From Eggerthellaceae bacterium UBA3686 (GTDB taxonomy: Bacteria; Actinomycetota; Coriobacteriia; Coriobacteriales; Eggerthellaceae): a stretch of 11,444 nucleotides of DNA. The stretch's first letter is position 1; each line of letters starts with the position of its first letter. Below, in pieces: positions 6,011 through 11,444 of this stretch. A program made the translations under genes and the position numbers. Below the pieces are notes generated by a model. It was not told where the DNA came from and searched no databases. It saw only the letters and a list, made by a program, of their open reading frames with translations. The stretch is taken from positions 90,359 through 101,802 of the forward strand of contig DFIX01000026.1 in the NCBI GenBank assembly GCA_002371495.1, given 5' to 3'.

Positions 6011-8239
6011 ATGGCAAAAACCGAGACAAAGCACAATGCCGACCGCACGAAAGCGACGCTGGCGCTCGACGCGCCGGTGACGTCGGTGCGCATGGTCAGT
6101 CCCAAGCGGGCGCAAGCGCTCGGCAAGCTCGGCATAGCGACCGTCCGCGACCTGTTGGGCAACTACCCGCGCCGATATGTCGACCTCTCGCGGGTCACCA
6201 CCATCGCCGCCTCGCAAATCGGGGAGGCGTGCACGATGCGCGTCCAGGTGCATGCCGTCAAGCTGAAGAAGCCGCGCCCGCGGCTGCAGCTGACCGAGGT
6301 CACGGTCGTCGATGGCACTGGCACGCTCATCATCACGGCGTTTCGCCAACCATGGCTCGCCGACCAGCTGAAAGTGGGCATGCAGGTTGCGGTTTCGGGA
6401 AAGGTCGAGTTCAACTACGGGTTCAAGCGCATGACCAACCCCTACATCGAGGTGCTCGAATCGGGAGGCGCTGATTTTCATGGCATGATCATTCCGGTGC
6501 ATCCGCTGACGGGCGCCATAAAGGCGGGGCTCATGCGCTCGCTCGTGCGTAACGCCCTCGAGCGGACCGAAGGAGCGCTCGATCCGCTACCCGTGCAGCT
6601 GCGTGCAAAATACCGCCTAATGAGCAGGCAAAATGCTCTCTCTTGCATACATTTTCCGCATACGATGGAAGAACAGTCCCAGGCCCGGCGGCGCCTTGCC
6701 TACGAGGAGGTCCTGCTGCTCGAGCTAATGCTCATGCTCGAGGGACGCGACCGCGCCAAGGGCCGCGAGCCTGTCGCGCACGTGGTCGACGGTCCGCGCG
6801 TGGCGGCGCTCGCGGGAGCCGTGCCGTTCGAGCTGACGGGCGAGCAGCGGCAAGCCCGCGACGATATATTGCAGAAGATGGCCCTGCCTCAAGCCGCGAA
6901 CCACCTGTTGCTGGGCGACGTGGGCACCGGCAAGACCATCGTCTCGGCCTTTGCCCTGGCAGCGGCCGCAGACACGGGCGGCCAGGCGCTCTTTATGGCC
7001 CCGACCGAAATACTCGCGCGCCAGCACGCCGCAGGGCTCGGTCCCTTGCTCGAGCAGGCGGGCGTCACCTGTGCGGTCCTCACGGGCTCGACCGCGCCCG
7101 ACGAGCGCGCGAGCATCGTCGAGCGGCTCGCCAAGCGCGAAATCGACGTGCTCTTCGGCACGCATGCCCTGCTCGAGCCCGATGTCGAGTGCAGCAAGTG
7201 CACGCTCGTGGTCATCGACGAGCAACAGCGCTTCGGCGTCGAGCAGCGCGCGGCCCTCGCGGCCAAGGGCGATTGCCCCGATGTTCTGTTCCTGACGGCG
7301 ACGCCCATTCCGCGTTCGCTGGCCATCGCGCTGTTCGGCAACCTCTCGCTTTCTTATATAAAGGAGCGCCCGCGTGCCAAGGCGCCGCGAAAAACCTACC
7401 TGCATACGCTGAGCGACCGCGGCGTTGCCTACGATGCGGCGCTCGAGGCCTGCAGGCGGGGCGAGCAGGTCTACATCGTCTGCCCCCTTGTGGGCGAGAA
7501 GCATCCCGACGCAGGTGGGGAAGAGGCGTCCCGCTCGAACGCTTCGGATGCCGGAGGGAAGCCCCGTGGGTCTTCGGCGGGCGGCTTGGACGAAGAGGAC
7601 GTCTACGAGTTCGATTCAATCGCCATCGAGGACGAGGCCGACATGACGGGCGCAAATGTGCGCGCGGCCGAGGACGAGGCTGCGTTCCTCCAGCAGAAGG
7701 TGTTCGTCGACTACGAGGTCGGCCTGGTGCACGGAAAGCTTGCGGCTGCGAAGAAGCAGGAGGTCATGGACCGATTCCGTTCGGGCGAGATCTCGGTGCT
7801 CGTGGCGACGACGGTCATCGAGGTCGGCGTCGATGTGCCTAACGCCACGGTCATGATCATCGAGGACGCCGATCGTTTTGGCCTGTCGCAGCTGCATCAG
7901 CTGCGCGGCCGTGTGGGACGTGGCGATTTGCCCGGCGAAGTGCACCTGGTGTCGGGTACGCGCAAGGATTCCGCGCTCGAGCGCCTGGGCGCTATGTTGC
8001 GTACCGAAGACGGCTTCGAGCTCGCCGCCTACGACCTCTCGCTTCGCCGCGAGGGCGACATCCTGGGCAACCGGCAGCACGGCGCGTCGCTCCTGAAGCT
8101 CGTGAACGTCGTGCGCGACGGCAAGCTGATCGAGGCCGCCCACGCCGACGCCTCCGCCATCCTCGCCGAGGACCCCGAGCTCGCCTCGCCTCAGTACAAG
8201 GCCCTCGCCCGCGAAGCCCGCACTTTCTTCAAAATGTGA
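6011..8239 (+). CDS. recG: ATP-dependent DNA helicase RecG
   Basis: A 742-residue superfamily 2 helicase that remodels stalled replication forks and branch-migrates Holliday junctions. The N-terminus has the helix-hairpin-like LGIATVRDLLGNYPRRY, then the OB-fold wedge domain (about 70-160). Helicase motifs: GDVGTGKT (302-309), DEQQRFG (from D403; the fourth box residue is Q where H is commoner), TATPIPR (from T429), VATTVIEVGVDVP and QLRGRVGRG (630-638). A stretch of about 70 residues (497-565), partly low-complexity and acidic, lies between CPLVGE and the VGLVHGKL strand, longer than expected, which helps explain the length over E. coli RecG (693 residues). The last codons AAA ATG TGA lie inside the palindromic repeat 8231-8269, so the final two residues and the stop are repeat-encoded. 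The start lacks a ribosome binding site. Confidence 0.96.
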   Translation: MAKTETKHNADRTKATLALDAPVTSVRMVSPKRAQALGKLGIATVRDLLGNYPRRYVDLSRVTTIAASQIGEACTMRVQVHAVKLKKPRPRLQLTEVTVVDGTGTLIITAFRQPWLADQLKVGMQVAVSGKVEFNYGFKRMTNPYIEVLESGGADFHGMIIPVHPLTGAIKAGLMRSLVRNALERTEGALDPLPVQLRAKYRLMSRQNALSCIHFPHTMEEQSQARRRLAYEEVLLLELMLMLEGRDRAKGREPVAHVVDGPRVAALAGAVPFELTGEQRQARDDILQKMALPQAANHLLLGDVGTGKTIVSAFALAAAADTGGQALFMAPTEILARQHAAGLGPLLEQAGVTCAVLTGSTAPDERASIVERLAKREIDVLFGTHALLEPDVECSKCTLVVIDEQQRFGVEQRAALAAKGDCPDVLFLTATPIPRSLAIALFGNLSLSYIKERPRAKAPRKTYLHTLSDRGVAYDAALEACRRGEQVYIVCPLVGEKHPDAGGEEASRSNASDAGGKPRGSSAGGLDEEDVYEFDSIAIEDEADMTGANVRAAEDEAAFLQQKVFVDYEVGLVHGKLAAAKKQEVMDRFRSGEISVLVATTVIEVGVDVPNATVMIIEDADRFGLSQLHQLRGRVGRGDLPGEVHLVSGTRKDSALERLGAMLRTEDGFELAAYDLSLRREGDILGNRQHGASLLKLVNVVRDGKLIEAAHADASAILAEDPELASPQYKALAREARTFFKM

Positions 8240-8269
8240 AAAAGGGGTCAGACCCCTTTTTCACATTTT
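8231..8269. repeat. 39-bp perfect palindromic repeat, centre A
   Basis: AAAATGTGAAAAAGGGGTC (8231-8249), a single central A (8250), then the exact reverse complement of the first arm (8251-8269). The only asymmetric position is the centre, so orientation is defined by one base. The recG stop codon (8237-8239) is within the left arm. In RNA the centre must open, leaving a GGGG/CCCC core with flanking A-T tracts, so it can act as a terminator on either strand. It resembles REP-type palindromes in size and location; no transposase is nearby. Confidence 0.95.
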
Positions 8270-8319
8270 CGCATGATGGAGTGAGCGTAGCGTTCCGTCC
8301 TCGCTGTCCATTCCATATG

Positions 8320-8328
8320 TGGTTTAAT
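8320..8328 (+). promoter_or_regulatory. Extended -10 box for rsmD
   Basis: TGG followed by TTTAAT (8323-8328) forms an extended -10 ending 31 bases before the rsmD ATG. No -35 box is recognisable, which extended -10 promoters tolerate. It lies downstream of the palindromic repeat, so rsmD could be transcribed independently of recG. Confidence 0.5.
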
Positions 8329-8359
8329 GGGGCGAAGCAGACTACCGAAGGGAAGCACC

Positions 8360-8968
8360 ATGAGAATCGTCGCAGGAAGCCTGCGCGGCAAAACGATCGA
8401 GGCGCCCGAAGGGCTCGGTACGCGTCCGACGACCGACCGCGTGCGCGAAGCCCTGTTCAGCTCGCTCTTCAGCCTTCGCGGGGGACTCGAGGGCGCAATC
8501 GTGCTCGATGCGTTCGCTGGCTCCGGGGCGCTTGGCCTCGAGGCGCTTTCGCGCGGCGCCGACAGCTGCACGTTCTACGAGCGCGACGCCAAGGCGGCGC
8601 GCGTTCTGCGCAAGAACGTCGATGCGTGCGGCGTCGGCTCCTCCGAGGCTGCGGTCGTCCAACGCGACATCATGCAGGCGCCCCCTTCGGCTCCTTCTGC
8701 CACCAACGTCAGCTCGGCGCAAGGTATTGGTAGAATCGCTTTCGACCTCGTATTCTTGGACCCGCCGTACGCCTACGATCCGGCGCAGGTTTTGAAAATG
8801 GTGTCGCAGCTTCGCGAATCGGGCGCGTTGGCCTCCGATGCCATCGTGGTATACGAGCATGCTCTTGACTCGAAAGCGCAGGTCGCGGATGCGGCGGACG
8901 CTTTCGGCTTCGAACTGCGCGCCCAGAAGAAGTACGGCAAGACGGCCGTTTCCACTTTGCTCGCATAG
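8360..8968 (+). CDS. rsmD: 16S rRNA (guanine(966)-N(2))-methyltransferase
   Basis: A 202-residue Rossmann-fold methyltransferase that methylates G966 of 16S rRNA on the small subunit using S-adenosylmethionine. The N-terminus MRIVAGSLRGK and RPTTDRVREALF (22-33) are RsmD hallmarks. Motif I is VLDAFAGSG (48-56) and the catalytic motif IV is DPPY (134-137). About ten extra low-complexity residues (APPSAPSATN) precede the motif IV strand. GAAGGGAAG (8347-8355) supports the ATG at 8360; an in-frame upstream ATG at 8327 overlaps the promoter box and has no binding site. The stop is directly followed by a palindromic repeat. rsmD next to coaD is a widespread bacterial gene pair. Confidence 0.95.
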   Translation: MRIVAGSLRGKTIEAPEGLGTRPTTDRVREALFSSLFSLRGGLEGAIVLDAFAGSGALGLEALSRGADSCTFYERDAKAARVLRKNVDACGVGSSEAAVVQRDIMQAPPSAPSATNVSSAQGIGRIAFDLVFLDPPYAYDPAQVLKMVSQLRESGALASDAIVVYEHALDSKAQVADAADAFGFELRAQKKYGKTAVSTLLA

Positions 8969-8995
8969 GTGCAAAAGGGTCTGACCCTTTTGCAC
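8969..8995. repeat. Variant short palindromic repeat, centre T
   Basis: GTGCAAAAGGGTC (8969-8981), a central T, then its exact complement (8983-8995). Compared with the 39-bp copies the arm has an added C after GTG, fewer A and G residues and no outer AAAAT, yet both arms changed together so pairing is perfect. The core GGGTC-T-GACCC is unchanged. It begins on the first base after the rsmD stop codon. A further half-arm, GCACTTTTGCAC, follows at 9000-9011, sharing CTTTTGCAC with the right arm. Confidence 0.9.
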
Positions 8996-9044
8996 TATGG
9001 CACTTTTGCACCTCTGCTCGACTCCAAGACGGGCGGCGCGTGGG

Positions 9045-9050
9045 TATAAT
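9045..9050 (+). promoter_or_regulatory. Promoter -10 box for coaD
   Basis: A perfect TATAAT, 52 bases upstream of the coaD ATG and after the palindromic repeat. No good -35 box is seen 16-18 bases upstream. It suggests coaD has its own transcript with a leader of about 45 bases. Confidence 0.55.
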
Positions 9051-9102
9051 GCACATCGATAGAAGCAATATCGCCGATGCCCAGACCGGCCTAGGAGTCA
9101 AT

Positions 9103-9585
9103 ATGAAACGCGCAGTCACGCCAGGCACATTCGACCCGATTACCTACGGGCACCTTGACGTGATTACGCGCGCGTCCCAGCTCATGGACGAAGTGATCGT
9201 CGCGGTAGCGGCGTCGTCGGGCAAATCGCCCCTTTTCACGCTCGAGGAGCGCGCTGAGCTCGCGCGTCAGGCAACCAGGCATCTTCCAAATGTGCGCGTC
9301 GAACCGTTCGAGGGCTTGCTCGTCGATTTTGCGCGGCAGCAGGAAGCTCAGGTGCTGGTCAAAGGCTTGCGCGCCATCACCGACTTCGAGTACGAGTTTC
9401 AGATGGCGGCGCTTAATTACCAGCTGGCAACCGAGCTCGAGACCATCTTCATCATGTCGCCTCCGCAGTACATGTATCTGTCATCCTCGATCGTGCGCGA
9501 GTTGGCGAGCTTGGGAAGCTCGGTCGACCCCTTCGTTCCGCCTCATGTCGCCCGCGCCCTCGAGTCCAAGTTTGCCAATCGCTAA
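9103..9585 (+). CDS. coaD: Phosphopantetheine adenylyltransferase
   Basis: A 160-residue cytoplasmic enzyme, the standard CoaD length. It transfers an adenylyl group from ATP to 4'-phosphopantetheine, giving dephospho-CoA, the penultimate step of coenzyme A synthesis. The nucleotidyltransferase signature is clear: TPGTFDPITYGH (6-17) with the T/HxGH motif TYGH, then GLRAITDFEYEFQMA, and SSSIVRE (127-133) for the C-terminal ATP contacts. ATG at 9103 is chosen because AGGAG at 9093-9097 is close upstream and the protein starts where the family does; the frame is open to 9040 but that ATG falls in the promoter box. The TAA stop shares its last two bases with the palindromic repeat that follows. 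Confidence 0.97.
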   Translation: MKRAVTPGTFDPITYGHLDVITRASQLMDEVIVAVAASSGKSPLFTLEERAELARQATRHLPNVRVEPFEGLLVDFARQQEAQVLVKGLRAITDFEYEFQMAALNYQLATELETIFIMSPPQYMYLSSSIVRELASLGSSVDPFVPPHVARALESKFANR

Positions 9586-9622
9586 AATGTGAAAAAGGGG
9601 TCTGACCCCTTTTTCACATTTT
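9584..9622. repeat. 39-bp perfect palindromic repeat, centre T
   Basis: Identical in both 19-base arms to the copy at 8231-8269, but with T (9603) as the central base, so it is the same element in reverse orientation. It begins on the second base of the coaD stop codon and separates coaD from the purH promoter region. Its A- and T-tracts allow terminator function in either direction. Confidence 0.95.
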
Positions 9623-9684
9623 TGGATTGGGTGGGCATTTCACCCTTTCGCCAATATGACGCTGCCGCTGGTGTTGCAGGGTAG

Positions 9685-9690
9685 TAAAGT
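9685..9690 (+). promoter_or_regulatory. Candidate -10 box for purH
   Basis: TAAAGT lies 34 bases upstream of the GTG start, giving a predicted leader of about 28 bases. There is no clear -35 box. It uses the same hexamer as the recG candidate. I see no PUR box or purine riboswitch. Confidence 0.35.
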
Positions 9691-9724
9691 GTTCACATGT
9701 ACATCCACGAAGAGAGGTGGCACA

Positions 9725-11287
9725 GTGGCAGATCCTAAAGTTAAACGCGTGCTCATGTCGGTAACCGACAAAACCGGCATCGTCGAGTTCGCACGCGCGC
9801 TGTCCGAGGAATTCGGCGCGCAGATCATCTCGACGGGCGGCACCGCGCGCGTCATCGCCGAGGCGGGCGTGCCCGTAACCCCGATTGACGACGTGACCAA
9901 GTTCCCCGAGATGATGGATGGCCGCGTGAAGACGCTGCATCCGCTCGTGCATGGCGGCCTGCTTGCCAAGCGCGACAACGAATCGCACATGGCGCAAGCA
10001 GCAGAGCACGGCATCGAGATGATCGACATGGTCGTCGTCAACCTGTACGCATTCGAGAAGACGGTCGAAAGCGGCGCCGACTTCGGCACCTGCATCGAGA
10101 ACATCGACATCGGCGGTCCGTCGATGCTGCGCTCGGCTGCCAAGAACCACGAGTCGGTCGCCGTCGTCACCGACCCGGCCACTTACGATGACATTCTTGC
10201 TGAGATGCGCGAGAACGATGGCGCCACCACGGCCGATACGCGCGCCAAGCTCGCACTCGAGGTCTTCCGCACCACGGGTGCCTACGACACCGCCATCGCC
10301 GGCTGGCTGGCCGGACAGCTTGGCGCTGCCGAGCAGTTCCCCCAGAAGATGAGCATCCAGCTGACCAAGCAGCAGGATCTGCGCTACGGCGAGAACCCCC
10401 ACCAGGCCGCAGCGTTCTACCGCCGCTCCACCGCGACCGAGCATTCGCTGGTCAACGCCGAGCAGCTCGGCGGCAAGCCGCTTTCGTACAACAACCTGCT
10501 CGACACCGACGCTTGCTGGGCTATCGTGCGCGAGTTCGACGAGCCGGGCGTCGTCATCCTCAAGCATCAGAACCCCTGCGGCTCTGCCATGGGCGCCACC
10601 ATCGCCGAAGCCTTCGACCGCGCCTTCGCATGCGACACCAAGAGCGCGTTTGGCGGCATAATCGCAGCTAATCGCACTGTCACGAAAGAAATGGTCGAGC
10701 ATATCGACGCCAACAAGCTGTTCGTCGAGGTTCTGATCGCCCCCGATTTCGAGCCCGAGGCGCTCGAGCTGTTGCGGGAAAAGCCCAACCTGCGCATCTT
10801 GGCCACCGGCGGCATCGATATGCCGGGCGCCGAGCCCGAGTTCCGCACGGTCGACGGCGGCGTGCTCGTGCAGGATGTCGACGTCGTGGCCGAGGACCCC
10901 GCCACCTTCACGGTGCCTACCAAGCGCAAGCCCACCGAGGCCGAAATGGATGATCTGCTGTTCGCCTGGAAGGTCGTGAAGGGCGTCAAGTCCAACGCCA
11001 TCCTGGTCGCCAAGGACCACGCCGGCATCGGCATGGGTCCCGGTCAGCCCAACCGCGTTGATTCGTGCGAAATCGCCTGCAAGCGCGCTGGCGAGGCATG
11101 CAAGGGCGCCGTGGCCGCGTCTGACGCTTTCTTCCCGTTCCGCGACAACATCGACGTCCTGGCAAGCTACGGCATCACCGCCATCATCCAGCCGGGCGGC
11201 TCGATTCGCGACGAAGAGAGCATCGCCGCCTGCGACGAGCTCGGCATCGCCATGGTGTTTACCGGCCATCGTCACTTCCGTCACTAA
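9725..11287 (+). CDS. purH: Bifunctional AICAR formyltransferase / IMP cyclohydrolase
   Basis: A 520-residue enzyme catalysing the last two steps of de novo IMP synthesis: formyl transfer from 10-formyl-tetrahydrofolate to AICAR, then ring closure. The N-terminal MGS-like cyclohydrolase domain (1 to about 200) shows SVTDKTGIVEFARAL, STGGTA and DGRVKTLHPLVHGGLL. The transformylase domain shows YGENPHQAA (221-229), LSYNNLLD, KHQNPCG with the catalytic pair K280-H281 (KHANPCG in many homologues), AFGGIIAANR, and the family's C-terminal GHRHFRH, so it is complete. GTG at 9725 is chosen because GAGG at 9714-9717 is well spaced and the product starts MADPKVKRVLMSV. An in-frame ATG at 9656 would add 23 unrelated residues across the promoter. 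No other pur gene is adjacent. Confidence 0.97.
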   Translation: MADPKVKRVLMSVTDKTGIVEFARALSEEFGAQIISTGGTARVIAEAGVPVTPIDDVTKFPEMMDGRVKTLHPLVHGGLLAKRDNESHMAQAAEHGIEMIDMVVVNLYAFEKTVESGADFGTCIENIDIGGPSMLRSAAKNHESVAVVTDPATYDDILAEMRENDGATTADTRAKLALEVFRTTGAYDTAIAGWLAGQLGAAEQFPQKMSIQLTKQQDLRYGENPHQAAAFYRRSTATEHSLVNAEQLGGKPLSYNNLLDTDACWAIVREFDEPGVVILKHQNPCGSAMGATIAEAFDRAFACDTKSAFGGIIAANRTVTKEMVEHIDANKLFVEVLIAPDFEPEALELLREKPNLRILATGGIDMPGAEPEFRTVDGGVLVQDVDVVAEDPATFTVPTKRKPTEAEMDDLLFAWKVVKGVKSNAILVAKDHAGIGMGPGQPNRVDSCEIACKRAGEACKGAVAASDAFFPFRDNIDVLASYGITAIIQPGGSIRDEESIAACDELGIAMVFTGHRHFRH

Positions 11288-11335
11288 ATGCGGCGCACGG
11301 CAACGGGCTACGCCCCGCTGCCTTTGTCCAAGCGC

Positions 11336-11365
11336 AAGAAAGGGCCCCATCGTGGGCCCTTTCTT
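11336..11365 (+). terminator. Intrinsic terminator of purH
   Basis: AAGAAAGGGCCC (11336-11347) and its exact complement (11354-11365) form a 12-pair stem with a six-base loop, ending in TTTCTT. It lies about 50 bases after the purH stop. The A-rich 5' arm makes it weakly bidirectional. Confidence 0.9.
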
Positions 11366-11383
11366 ATGACGCAAGAGGCGATA

Positions 11384-11392
11384 TGCTAAAAC
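11384..11392 (+). promoter_or_regulatory. Candidate extended -10 box for a gene beyond the window
   Basis: TGC directly followed by TAAAAC (11387-11392) resembles the recG element at 5996-6004. It lies just after the purH terminator, where a new transcription unit would begin. An ATG at 11398 is open to the window end but would run through the palindromic repeat, so the real start is probably outside. Confidence 0.3.
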
Positions 11393-11422
11393 TGACTATG
11401 TTTCCGTTGCCTTCGAAAAGCA

Positions 11423-11444
11423 AAAATGTGAAAAAAGGGTCAGA
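11423..11444. repeat. Left half of a palindromic repeat (cut by window edge)
   Basis: AAAATGTGAAAAAAGGGTC followed by AGA at the window end. It matches the left arm and A-centre of the 8231 copy except for one G-to-A change (six A and three G instead of five and four). The right arm is outside, so whether the change is compensated cannot be seen. The copy lies downstream of the purH terminator rather than against a stop codon. Confidence 0.8.

Noticed and set aside
4221..6029. 602-codon open frame on the - strand opposite the fakA-like gene
   Set aside because: It is a product of GC-rich codon bias on the coding strand. The protein has no recognisable motif, and the + strand frame is a complete FakA-type protein with a good ribosome binding site.
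6643..7842. 399-codon frame overlapping recG on the same strand
   Set aside because: Arginine/alanine/glycine-rich shadow typical of shifted frames in high-GC DNA; all helicase motifs are in the other frame.
8231..8269. Insertion sequence or phage attachment site
   Set aside because: No transposase or integrase, no target duplication that I can identify, and no core/arm structure; a short non-autonomous palindrome fits better.
8231..9622. CRISPR array
   Set aside because: The repeats are separated by whole genes, are palindromic throughout, and have no regular spacers or cas genes.
9656..9724. Earlier ATG start for PurH, adding 23 residues
   Set aside because: The added residues do not resemble PurH, the segment overlaps the -10 candidate, and GTG at 9725 has a well-spaced ribosome binding site.
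9614..11374. 586-codon open frame on the - strand opposite purH
   Set aside because: Antisense shadow of a fully conserved PurH. It would also run through the purH terminator and into the palindromic repeat.
11398..11444. Start of a further gene at ATG 11398
   Set aside because: The open frame has only 15 complete codons in the window and would encode the palindromic repeat; no Shine-Dalgarno site. It cannot be supported from this window.

Overview
The window is chromosomal housekeeping DNA from a GC-rich bacterium, probably an actinomycete of the class Coriobacteriia (Eggerthellaceae-like). This rests on codon bias (GC-rich third positions), the gene set and protein flavour, not on any database comparison, so the class-level call is moderate. 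It holds nine genes. All are intact and recognisable, and eight are on the + strand; only rpmB is on the - strand.

Layout: (1) 40-1245 encodes a NifS/IscS-type cysteine desulfurase. (2) 1543-3233 is a two-gene unit: a Nif3-like dinuclear-metal protein and a coiled-coil/C4 zinc-ribbon protein. It has its own -10 box and ends at a bidirectional terminator shared with the convergent rpmB. (3) rpmB (3350-3541, - strand, zinc-binding form of L28) is divergent from an Asp23/YloU-family gene (3819-4166), which is followed by a FakA/YloV-type fatty-acid kinase gene (4218-5855) and recG (6011-8239). This rpmB / yloU / yloV / recG order is also found in Bacillus subtilis. (4) rsmD (8360-8968), coaD (9103-9585) and purH (9725-11287) follow, each preceded by a candidate -10 box. 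purH ends with a strong intrinsic terminator.

The genes cover sulfur mobilisation, lipid precursor phosphorylation, ribosome structure and modification (L28, RsmD), DNA repair (RecG), CoA synthesis and purine synthesis. No phage, defence, CRISPR or transposase gene is present, and no new protein system is visible.

The unusual content lies between the genes. A family of near-perfect palindromes with core GGGTC(A/T)GACCC occurs five times: half-copies at both window ends (1-22, 11423-11444), full 39-bp copies at 8231-8269 and 9584-9622, and a shorter variant at 8969-8995 in which both arms carry matching changes. The three complete copies sit exactly on or next to the stop codon of recG, rsmD and coaD; the recG stop codon is inside the repeat. 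The window starts and ends at the palindrome centre, as expected if an assembly contig broke in a high-copy repeat. A second hairpin family (two copies, 5872-5949) lies between the fakA-like gene and recG. These look like small non-autonomous repeats that may also act as bidirectional terminators.
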